Position numbers and translations under genes: made by a program. Of a stretch of 64,000 bases of DNA, positions 21,760 through 32,140 are shown piece by piece; position 1 is the first letter of the stretch, and each line of letters starts with the position of its first letter. Source of the DNA: Datnioides undecimradiatus (taxonomy: Eukaryota > Chordata > Actinopteri > Lobotiformes > Datnioididae); the NCBI GenBank assembly GCA_008933995.1, contig WARS01000016.1:6486215-6550214 (forward strand), in the 5' to 3' direction. Under the pieces are notes generated by a model. The model did not search any database and was not told where the DNA came from. It saw nothing but the letters and a program-made list of their open reading frames with translations.

Positions 21760-24700
21760 AAGAAATCCTCCCTCAGCCTGGTGCTGTGAACCTTGTACAG
21801 GAAGCTTACCTTCAGCAGCTCACAACATTATTTCCAGATCCATCAGCAAAAGTGCTGATATCAGTTTGACCAGGGGTGAAGCAATCATTGCCCTTTTGTG
21901 CAGTCTTAGAATATGCAGTATCCAGAAAGGCAACAGAGCATGAAATCTTACTTTTAATAACATCAGAGTCACATAACGTGTTTGACTTTGTGAATCAGGA
22001 GAGTCTGAGTGAAGTTTGGAAGGTTCTGTGTCACTCAGAAATACACTTTAAGACTCTCTTGGCTCCCTTTGCAGCATGTAGCCTTGTCATAACCTCACTC
22101 TTCTTGCTCTTGTGCATCATCTGATAATAAACTGAATTCCAATTTCTGCTCAAATGGTTGTATGGATTACCCAAGAAGAACTCTTCTGTCTTCTGTCCTA
22201 GCAGGCTTCATACATAGAATACAGATTTTTACTTATTCTACTATAGCAAAAAAATATAACATTGTGTTCAAAAGGTAAAATACACAAAAGCTTTAATTAA
22301 TGGAAAATGCAACCCATGTCAAAAGGGAAACCATACAGGACCTGTGTGCTATGGGCCATGTTTCAACCCAACTCATTTAAATTGCATAATGATGTTAATT
22401 CAAACATCATTCAACAGTATCAGTTGGCTGTGCTTCTGAAAGGTCACTGTGGAGCTGAGCTGCAGCTCCTTCTCCGGCACAGCTGTGGTGTCCCGTTGAC
22501 TTTTTTGAGCGTCGCCTGAAGTATTAGCATTTGTCTGAATTTAAGTTGATTTTGAATCTTTCATAACATCATTTCAAAACATGTTGAATTTCAATTGTAT
22601 TGGCCTTTAACAGTTTTCTTTTTTTTAAGTCTGAGCCTCGCAAGTTCAAGCACTGCTTTTCTGTTTCTTTCTATCTAAAAGGTTTAGCACTATTCTCTGG
22701 TCTCTCTCAGTAAATACTTGAAATTCAGGATAGGAGCTGATTATATGAACTGAGAGTGTAGATGAGTTTTATATGAGTGGCTGGAGTAAAGAAAAACTAT
22801 TTAACTACTCTGCAGAAGATACCATCATACAGTATATCAGCTATATAAACACTTTCTATTTGCTTGGTTGTAGTTCTTCTTTCAAAGTCCATGTGGTGAT
22901 CGTTTACTAGAATGATGCAAATAACTGGTGTAAGTTATAACACTTAACAGGCATTACATTTATTTAAAACACCAGTTTTTGTCTATTCTTTTTGTTGTCT
23001 GTGTGAAGGACACACGTTCTCACACTCTCACTCACAAGATCGTGACCCGATCTAGTGTCTGTGGTTATGAGCTGAAATCCTGTATGATGTTGATATTCTT
23101 GTCCCTGCTCAGCCACTGTGTGAATTACAAAAACATGATTTTAAAGATATTTTTAATTAAAGTTTATGTAGTTCATTAGTTTTTATTATTTATTTAGTTT
23201 TCAAAATGCCCTTTCTGCACACTTCTCCATAGGTTCATTCATCACTTTTTTATCCACCAAATTAGCTCCTGTTGACTTTTGACTTTGGTGTCTGATGTAA
23301 GTTTGAGTTTGCTGTGAGGTTGAGGCAGAATAAACACGGTCCTGCTGCTCCTGATCCTCCTGCTACCACTTCCACTAGGTGAAGAATATAACTTCAACAA
23401 ATCATAACAGCTGTATGTGCTCCAACTTTGCAACTTTCATCAAAATGTCAGCCCATCTGAGCAGGATTGTTAAGCTGCATCCAGCAGGAATGATCATTAC
23501 TATTATAGTCCACCACTCTGGAGGTAGGTTTAATTAGTTTCACAGTCTTTGATGAAAAACGAACTTGCTGCATTGCATCTTCACTCTGTCCTCCACAAAA
23601 TATTCATCCAGATTTTTTGATGTATCAAACACCGAACTATGTGCCTGAAGATATTTTACTATGCATCAATTATCACTGAATCAACCACGAATGTTCTTTT
23701 AAAGTGGTGATGTCACCGTAGATGCAGAGTTGTAAATGCAAAACAAACACCTTGTACTCAGGTACTGTACTGTGCTGTGTTAATTAGAGACTCGTGACTT
23801 CACGGTTTAGAGATAAATTTGGTCCGGACACTCCTGAATTTCTCATTCGTCTTCCTCCTCTTCTAAAAATGTCTGACCACGACTCACTCCTGCACACCTG
23901 CTATAATTGAATTAAACCATTTTTACAGAAACAAAATCCCTCCTGAGACACATTGGAAGATATTTTATTTGCTCTTGAGAAATTAACTCTTACCACTGTC
24001 TATACTTTGACTATACTCTTAATTCATCACACAGCAACGTCTCACTTTGTGTTGACCAAAAAACCTATGGTGAAAAAACCCTCCTCTGTGTAAAGTTATG
24101 AGTTATGTTGATCTGGATTTATTAGTAGAGTTGTTGGAGTTTAGTTTTATTTATTTACTTTTATTTCTATTACGAGACTTGTTGTTTGGTCACATTCCAA
24201 ACAGTAATTTCTCAGCACTTATTGCCACTGTTGGTCCCTTCACATCCGGATTTTACTTCATCTGCAGCTCCCTCCATATCCTGTTAACTTTATTGCACCT
24301 GTTGGGCCTATGGATGGAGGTGTCGCTGCATAAGTGATATTAGCCTCACCCCAGGCACCAACAGCAGGCGGCAGTGACAAAAAGCTGCAGGCAAGAGGAA
24401 GGACAGCAACTGAAATAATAAATAGCTATTAAACCAATCTACTACTTGTACTGCGATGATTGTCCCTCCATATGACAGAGTAGCCAATTAAAACTCAGTA
24501 TAGGCTGTCTGTGATTATAAAGATAGGATTCATGGTTTAACCTTCAAACTGCTTAATTATTTAACATGAAACTTAAGCTGGGCTACAATTCTCATGTGAA
24601 TTAGCCATTGATTGGTTTGTATGTATCAATGTAAATTGGCCGCCCAGACATGGTTGCTGAGCCTTTCCATCTCAAACTAAAGTTCAAAACTCAAATCAAT

Positions 24701-24812
24701 AGACTAGAGCCATCATAGATCATATCTTGTCTATGGGAACTCTCCACAGCGCTAGTTTAATGGCACTGCTGACCACTCAATATTCATTCCGATAACAGAA
24801 TTTGACTTGACT

Positions 24813-24835
24813 GAAAAACAAAACAAAACAAAACA
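24813..24835. repeat. (AAAAC)n short tandem repeat
   Basis: About four and a half AAAAC units in a row. Confidence 0.85.
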
Positions 24836-26592
24836 ACTCGAATTAATCATGACAATTTTGTGTAAAAAAAAAAAAAATTGTTGATCGAACATCATAACCA
24901 ATCAGCTCTTACTTTAGCTCAGGCTACATCACTTCCCGTCATACCTTGACATTCTGGAGCCACTGTGTGGGTGTAGCTGCAGGAAGGCTTTTACCATCAA
25001 GGCTAACTGATTATATTGCTGAACAAGTAGATGGCAAGGATGATTTAAGGGGCTTTTCTGAAGACGAAGAAACACAGGCTGTACTCAACCCTTAGTTATG
25101 TTAAAATGAGTTGCAGTTATGTTTCTACTCAGCTTCTCAACAGTTAATAACTTTATTTATTTGCATTTGTAGGCATTCATATGTTTGCAAGAAAGATCGT
25201 TTTGTTTGGGCGAAGTTGAGTTTCAATTTCATTTCGCCCACATTCCTAACAGAGGCTCTGAGGACGATTGTAGGGAAATATGCAGTTACTCTTCTTGATT
25301 GTTGCTGCTGTTTATTTTTGCAGGAATTCTGTGGAGACCGAACAAAACTGCAATCCCAACATTATCTGCTTCAGCTTGCAAACACTGCTAATTCATTAAC
25401 GGGCTGATTCATGGTTTGGGACAGTTTTGTTTATTTTTTAAAAATATATTCCTGTATTCACTGTTTTTTTCTGAGTAATTTCCAAAATGCATGTTGCATT
25501 CCAAAAAGTACAGTAATTATCATTTTACACATTACTCCCATTATGCTGTTTTTCAGCCATCCGTGTCCGAGTTCTTCTGTCCTCCCTGATTTCATGCAGC
25601 CTCTCACAGGGATACAGGCTATAAATGGGATGCAAGCCATTTATGAGCCATTTGAAATGATCTATATTCAAGCTTTCATGTCAGGCTGTCCCTGGCTGTG
25701 CTCAGTTTGGCATGGTAGGCCAGTAAAAGAGAATTACATCATTTTGGAAATATGCACGGACCTCTGATGAAGGATTTCCAAGAGAAAAGGATTATCCTCT
25801 TATGCTCCATTTGAATCCTTGGAGGATGCACAGCCTATCGACCCCGGTTGTAAACACACACATTTTCCCCCCGCGTTTCATTCATACAATACCCGATGAC
25901 AAATTTGTGATGAAAAATGTATTTTTGAAAGTCCCCTTGCAGACCAGCTGGAGGCAACATAAACTAAAAGTCAATACATCACCTCTAGTGATCCCTGCAG
26001 ATCCAGGAAGTGATTAATGTGGCTGATAATGTGCTAAAAAGCTAAGACATTAAATTCCAAGTTGTTTTTCTTTTTTAAAGACAAATACATGCATTGAGGA
26101 TTTATGTGCTTTCACTTTTAATTATGTTGGTGTGATCACACTTGACGCTAAAATAAAAACCATTTAACATCGTTTCCACACTTTTCTTCTCATTATTGTA
26201 CACGTTCTGGAAACAAAGTCAAAACATGAAGATATCCCATTTGTAGTATTGACCAACAGTAATCCTGAACATCGTGTTATTGATTACATTTACACTTGAT
26301 AAATGACCTCCTTACACAGCATGTCACTCTGACATCAAACACATCATACAAATTCATGTAATAAATACGTAAATAAAGACATATTATATATTATATCCAT
26401 GTAATGTAAACGTGACAATGATGCTTCGAATATATATTGAATAGAAATGTGCAGCTTTCTCACCAAAATAAAACAGGTTTCTACCCACAGGTTTCTCACC
26501 TCCATCACTGACTCAGTTCTGCACGACAAGGCTGATGGCTTTCTTGGAAAAAAAAAAATAAAAAAATGGAAAAACATACATACATGTGCACA

Positions 26593-26593
<1 letters not shown>

Positions 26594-26632
<39 letters not shown>
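26594..26632. repeat. (AC)19 microsatellite
   Basis: An uninterrupted AC array of 39 bases, the longest in the window. It accounts for the cysteine-valine and histidine-threonine stretches seen in open frames on either strand here, which are not real proteins. Confidence 0.97.
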
Positions 26633-26636
<4 letters not shown>

Positions 26637-27779
26637 TACACACTTTCGTCAGAGACCTAAACCATCTGTTAGTGTTTCTAAACACCTGTGTTGTCGACCA
26701 CCTGTGTTGCAAACATCCTGGTTGGACAAGTTTCATATTAAGTCTGTAATTGACTGTGCCCTTTGTTAAAATCTGGAGCAATTTGGATCTCGTCCCTTCA
26801 CATCTGGGAGGTGTTTAATGAGTTTCTGACTTGGAACAACTGAAACCGGCTCTCCTCTTTTGTTATGAGCTTTTGTGCAATATCCTCTCAAAATCCACAT
26901 TTTTAACCTTCCAACTGCAGCACGTTTAGCTGAGGTTAGAGGTTTTGTGCCAGTAAGATCTACAGAATTGATTAACCACAGTTACTGATAAGAGGGTGTT
27001 CACCCAATGTCAGAATCCCTTTTTGTGATTTCTATGACCGAGAGAATGCTTTCCAGGGAGTGAATTAAAAAACTCAAAGCGCTCATTGATGTCATGCAGA
27101 TTTGAACATTAGAGTCTCGTTTGATAGTGAAGAGAGTGTCATTCAGTCATTTCATTTCGTCTTAAACAAAGAGCACAATAGAGATTTTAGTCTGTATTCA
27201 AAAACAGAGAAAGGAGACGTAAGCCACCGAACAATATCCCAGTACGTTCTGTACTTTTTAACCATTGGTTTGCTGCTCTGGAATGAATAGCATTGGTTTA
27301 GGATGCAACGTGATATTGTTTTTGGGATAGTTTTAAGAAGCCAGACACCAGAGCCTACGCAGCATGGCCACATTCTGAACCGTCATTGGCGACCTCTGTT
27401 GCTTGTCATATCCTTTTTCTGTCTGCCTCAGTGGTTATCCAATAAAGGCAAACATAATGGCACAAAATACAAACTTGAAAAGAAGCGAAACCAAACACCA
27501 AATTGAAACCGTCCTGCTGTATTTTACTGTCACAAAAGCAAAATGTAGCTTCTTTTCAATGGGAGCAGGAGCGGATTTTTCTGTGGAAATATTTTTGACA
27601 CTACACAAACATTTTTCACACAGCCTCCTCAGCAGGGTCTCCTCTTTCTTATGACATCACCAGTTGGTCAACCCCTTTGCAGTAGAAGAGGTTAGACCCT
27701 GCATTGTCACCACTCTGAGCCAGTACTACATACAGTATAACAACTATTTTTTTCTCTAAAACGTATACACACATTCACA

Positions 27780-28570
27780 CACCTGCACAAATCTGGTCAG
27801 AAAAAGACTTCAATGAAGCCCTGTTGTGAAGCTTGTGCGTGACTTGCCCGTACATAGTCCTAACGGCCTTAAACTGTAATTGTTTGATCAGAGTCCCACC
27901 CTGAAGAGACTCACTTATAGTCCCAGTGCCAGCCACTGCCAACAGGAAATGACAGGAAATGTGCTTCCGAGCAGGTCGACTGAATCCATATTAAATGTGA
28001 TCAGAAAAGACTTGATTATTGTGAAGAATGAGCGTTCACTGAAAACCGCTGCAGTGGCAACACCATGAAGCAGGAAGTTGCTGTAGCTTGATTGTACATT
28101 GTTCAGTCTGCCCTGAACTTCAAATGCTTAATAATAGTCAAAGTCTGAAGAGGTCTACAACAGGAAAATTGAGTTGTACTCTTAGCGCTACACATTTTAT
28201 ACTTTCACGTGCTCCTTCTGGTATTTTGACCTGATCCGCCTGAAATCTGGTCGAAAAAGCCTCAAGAACTGATGCAACTTTATGAAGCTTGAGCACTGTT
28301 GCCATGGCAATGCATTATTTGCAGTGAAACAGGAAGCTCTTTTTACTTCTCACATGTTTGATCTAAATGCCAATTAGAGTCAGTGATTGTACCACCTCTA
28401 GGCAATGCTAAACTCCGATCACCATTGGATTTGCATTAAATTTTCTAGTGTGGTCTACACATAATAAATTTGATCTTAACACATAATAGTGAGTCTTCTC
28501 TTGCACCACCTATTGGAAGCAGGAAGTGACATCGAACTACTTTGTGCAGTGTCAAGAACATAGGGGTGTG
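27780..28570. repeat. Degenerate repeat block (CACCTAYTGG...CAGGAAGTGACA type)
   Basis: Related phrases recur in the same order: CAACAGGAAATGACA near 27935, AGCAGGAAGTTGC near 28070, AAACAGGAAGCTC near 28330 and CACCTATTGGAAGCAGGAAG near 28507. CTGGTCRGAAAAAG also recurs near 27795 and CTGGTCGAAAAAG near 28248. The spacing of a few hundred bases suggests an old tandem or multi-copy element of a kind common in teleosts (CACCTACTGG plus CAGGAAGTGACA). The class is not assigned. Confidence 0.4.
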
Positions 28571-28709
28571 AGGGTCCGATCATCACTGCTTACAGCTTTA
28601 ATCTATTTTGCGTTTACCCTACTGACAACCACAAATGATAAGAAAACAAATCAGACAATTAAATAGCGATGGTCAAATCCTGCACTTAAAAATGCTGAAT
28701 TGGGTCAAA

Positions 28710-28741
28710 ACACACACACAAACACGCACACACACACACAC
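28710..28741. repeat. Imperfect (AC)n microsatellite
   Basis: An AC run with an AAC and a GC interruption. Confidence 0.9.
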
Positions 28742-29036
28742 TCTTGTTTTCAATGTAACAATAATTCTTGCATTAAGAGCAGTATCAGTTCAGATTTGTC
28801 TCACTGTGACTGCTTGATCACAATATCATCTGTGGCCGACAGCGGGGAGGGCTCACCTGTTGTAGAGAAAATTACTAAATGAAAATATATGCACACACTA
28901 ATCTATTGTACTCTCAGTTGCGAGACGTAATCCCACTCTCTCCCTCGTCCTTCCCTGCTGGTGCACTTAACATACCATGTTGTCATGAACTGACCAGGCA
29001 TCTATTGTAAATCCCTGCAGTAAATTCCAGTCTAAT

Positions 29037-29300
29037 TCATATTGGATATGGATACTTGAGAATCCCAGTGGGTGTTGCAGTTGACAATGCAGGGCTGTTG
29101 TCTGGCACACTCTTGTCCCGGTAATGTTGGTGGCTGTCATCCCGAGGATTAGAGGATGAATAGAACGATGAAGGATACATGCCGTTTCCCAGATTAGGAT
29201 TGACCTGCTTTAAAACATAATGGTGATTTCTTCTTATCCGATTAAAGCCACCGACTGACCCAGATGATTCTGCTTTCTCTGCATTAAATTTCTGAAATAT
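29037..29300 (-). CDS. Possible terminal coding exon, unidentified
   Basis: On the minus strand a pyrimidine-rich stretch ending CTGTTTGCAG (29310-29301) looks like a splice acceptor. It is followed by 87 open codons and a TGA (29039-29037). The predicted peptide is hydrophilic and rich in Ser, Asn, Pro and Tyr, beginning IFQKFNAEKAES and ending GILKYPYPI, like the cytoplasmic tail of a membrane or scaffold protein. It contains no low-complexity repeat, and codon use is unbiased. I do not recognise the protein. No partner exon was found in the window, and open frames of this length also arise by chance here, so the call is tentative. Confidence 0.28.
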   Translation of the reverse strand: MFQKFNAEKAESSGSVGGFNRIRRNHHYVLKQVNPNLGNGMYPSSFYSSSNPRDDSHQHYRDKSVPDNSPALSTATPTGILKYPYPI

Positions 29301-31639
29301 CTGCAAACAGTAGCATGAGAAATAATTTGATTTTTCATTCATACAAGAAGCCTTTATTGTGCTCAACCCTAATCGGAACCCAAATCTGAACCAATTTATC
29401 GAGGGCTTGTACTCTTGCAGCCTTTATTTGTTCTGCACATGTTGATCTCATCTGTCATGAGAGACATCTGAACCACACAAATCAAATCCTCAGACTGACT
29501 TCAGCAACGTCTGGACTCCCTTAATCCACATTCCTCTGCAGGAAAGACTTGTTCTACGGTTTCTGTGCTGCTTCTATATCTATTTAAATTAGACTTGGAT
29601 GTTTCAGAATGTGCCCTAACAAGCACTGCATTATAGCATTGGTCTATATTTTAGCATTTGCATGTTTTACACAGCAGACCCAAAGCTCAGAGTAATATGT
29701 ATTGTTAAAATTGAATTTTAATGCATTGCAACAAAAGAAAAAGTGATCGCCATCTGTGTGGGAATAGACATCATTTTCAGTTGTGTTTAGTGGCAAAGCA
29801 TGAATTGCAGGCAAATAGCAGCTCATGACAGTATAGGATCTCATAACAATAAACCATCTGCACCACCTGTTCGTCAATATCAAGCTAATTAATAATTCCC
29901 CAAGGACTGGTCTGATAAAAACTCATTCTGGTAAACTGATTTTCTATCTTTGCCAGTTAAACTGTGGCTCCGCAGTGCAGCCACAACCACGGCTCACACA
30001 TGCTGGTTATTCAGTGTTCCCACACTTCCTGTAGTCATCTGGGATTTCAGCGCCCAGTTCTTGTTGCTTTTTCACTAACTGACCTTTCGCTTTCTTGGCT
30101 GATGCAGGCTGTATCCTTGTCTTGTCTCCTACTATAGCTCCCTTGCACTACATGTCAGAGATAGACCCAAAACCCAGGTGTAACCAGTTGAATCATTTTT
30201 CTTGGGGAAAAAAAAACGACATTTTAACATTTTAATTACCTGAATTCAAACTGAAACCACCCACTCACATACCAGACAAAGGCAATTTTCAAAGATTTGA
30301 GTGTCAAGTTATTAAATAAACTGAGGAGGTTTTAAAGTAATTAACATATTGGTCTTATACTTATGATTTGAAACCATGCTGGGCTTTAAGAAACCATTAT
30401 TCGTATTATAAACACAATATGCACTCATTGCAAGATCTATAAGGGTGAAAATGTACTAGCGACCATTTAAAAGAGATGGAAACGCAGAATCTGTTGATAA
30501 AAAAAAAAGACCCAACACTTCATTGGCCTCTGAAAAATTAGCATAGCAGTAAAATATTTTGATAGCAGGCAATTTGTACCCTTACATTTGTGCTTGTGTT
30601 AGAACTAAGTGTGCTGAGCAGACACTGTGTGCATCCAGTTAAACTGTATGTTTGGAGCCTTGACCACTGAGCTACCACATCTATTTGGGTGTTTCTCATT
30701 ACATGGCAAATGGAAGAAAGAAAAAAGGAGGAGAAAGTGTGTATAAAACTATTTTCAGACCTCATTTGAATTTTACAACACAAGCAGCCTGAATCAGGAG
30801 ACCTGCTGCTGGCTCTACCAAGGACTTCATGTTCAGGTTCAGTTCAACTATTGTGGAATCAAATGTTACCCTAATATTAAACTACCCATGTCATATTGAG
30901 GGGAATACGAGTGCCCAAAGTGGTTCAGAATGGGTGAGGGGCTGTCACAATTTTAGTCTCAAAGTCAGTCTACACAGCAATCATTGGTAGAAAAATGGAA
31001 ACCAGTCATATACGGGTAGAAAACACCAACATATGCTGCTTGAAAGGCACCTGCCAATCTGAAATACATGCACGTCTTAAGTTGTTGGGAAGCTGAACCT
31101 TGAAAACAAATGTGACGTTACTATGAAAAACAACACTGTTGCTTCGTTATTTAGAAGGAGGGTTTGTTAAGATTATTTAAGGGTGTAAATCTTAGGCTTG
31201 GTTAATTAGCACTGACACCAACTTTAGTATCACAATAGTAACAGCTCAGGTAGTCATGAAAACTTTTTTTTTTTTTTAAATAAAGATGAACATTTTTTAA
31301 TTAAGTAAAGTTTTGCTGCTGTGTCCAATGTCCTATGCCATAAATGTGATTACATGATCATGCTGGTATTGCATGCTTTCAGGTATCACAGTTTATACAG
31401 TTGTAACTTTTATTAAATGATTAAGATTATAAAGCTCATAGTTTGGCAAACTCAATAGCCAATTTTTCACAATTTGTACGATCCCATTTGATGACTCAGA
31501 TTAGATACAACCAGGATTGACCAAACTAAAGACAACCCTACTTACTTGAGCTGAACACACATCAATTATTTTTTATATTGATTGATTGGCTGGCACAACA
31601 CAGTAGGCAGAATAGTTTACAAAAAACAGAAAAAGAGCC
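29301..31639. other. Non-coding stretch
   Basis: Apart from a SINE-like piece near 30.6 kb, nothing is recognised. A poly-T/A run lies at about 31265-31277. Confidence 0.5.
30590..30690 (-). mobile_element. Decayed tRNA-derived SINE-like piece
   Basis: On the minus strand GTGGTAGCTCAGTGGTCAAG (complement of about 30664-30683) matches a tRNA-type RNA polymerase III A box (TRGCNNAGYGG). A degenerate tRNA-like stretch of about 60 bases follows. No convincing B box was found, so it is either a decayed SINE or a chance match. Confidence 0.33.
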
Positions 31640-32140
31640 TATTCACCAGTTCCTGTGTCGTTACATTGGCTACCTGTAACATTCAGGATTCATTTATAAA
31701 CTATATTACTGTTCATAAAAAAGGTCTTAAATGGCTCAGCACATTCATACCCCGCTGAATGCTTTTCTGAGTATGTTCCAAACTGTTCCCTCAAGTTGTT
31801 TGGTGCTGGCTTGCTCAGAGTACCAAAAATTAATTACAAACCGTAAAGTGAACCAGGTTTCTGTTATTACACACCAAAGGCTTGGAACAAACTCCCATCA
31901 CAAATAAGACTAGCAACCCCCGTTGATAGTTTTAAGAAACAGCTCAAAACTTATTTTTATGACCTTGCTTTTAATTAAGTTTACCTTATCACTTCAGAAT
32001 TTTATTGGTCTTTATTATTGTTTTTGGATCCTTTTGTGATCCGTTTTAATACCTGTGATACTGATCGACTGTTTTTTGGCGCTGCTTTTATGAAAGGTGC
32101 AATACAAGATCATCATCATCATCATCATCATCATCATCGT
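31640..32140 (+). mobile_element. L2-type LINE, 3' end with (ATC)n tail
   Basis: From 31664 a single plus-strand frame of about 105 codons reads HWLPVTFRI..., then APKAWNKLP-like PKAWNKLPSQIRLATPVDSF, then KKQLKTYFYDLAFN and a stop at 31976-31978. These are the conserved last residues of L2/Maui-type reverse transcriptases (HWLPVxxRI, WNxLPxxIR, SFKxxLKTxLF). Only two in-frame stops (near 31694 and 31832) interrupt it, and there is no frameshift. The frame is followed by a short 3' untranslated region ending GGTGCAATACAAG and a (ATC)10 tail (32109-32138), the usual end of this LINE group. It is 5'-truncated, as most LINE copies are. Confidence 0.85.
32109..32138. repeat. (ATC)10 tail of the L2 element
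   Basis: A perfect ATC run of 30 bases directly after the LINE 3' end. Clade L2 elements carry short tandem 3' tails of this sort. Confidence 0.95.

Larger units (their letters stand above)
18185..22135 (-). mobile_element. Broken Helitron (Helentron/Helitron2 type) coding relic
   Basis: Read on the minus strand, this 4-kb interval gives the order of parts expected of the large rolling-circle transposase of fish Helitrons, in scattered frames. Upstream pieces (22100-21050) include a segment resembling the HQ...F...AGLQC stretch of fish Helitron proteins. An OTU-protease fragment follows (20774-20529), then Rep-domain pieces (19440-18640) and the Rep-helicase linker (18620-18185) ending near KEDFGNVRRAATRPAAVR. 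Stops, frameshifts, a poly-T/A run (21006-21033) and degraded catalytic motifs show it is dead. The helicase core (Walker A/B) was not found downstream, so the 3' half is deleted or unrecognisable. The terminal TC and CTRR-hairpin ends were not located, so the element boundaries are approximate. Identification is by motif recognition from memory. Confidence 0.75.
22136..27779. other. Non-coding stretch with microsatellites
   Basis: No gene is recognised. The interval holds an (AAAAC)n run (24813-24835), a poly-A tract near 24848 and a 39-base AC array (26594-26632). A short acidic plus-strand frame at about 24985-25095 is discussed as a finding. The rest is unique AT-rich sequence. Confidence 0.5.

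Noticed and set aside
26344-26781. 145-codon minus-strand frame
   Set aside because: Its length comes from translating the AC array as a Cys-Val repeat. The flanks lack any motif.
30590-30690. A functional tRNA gene on the minus strand
   Set aside because: Only the A-box-like phrase is good. No B box or acceptor stem pairing was found.
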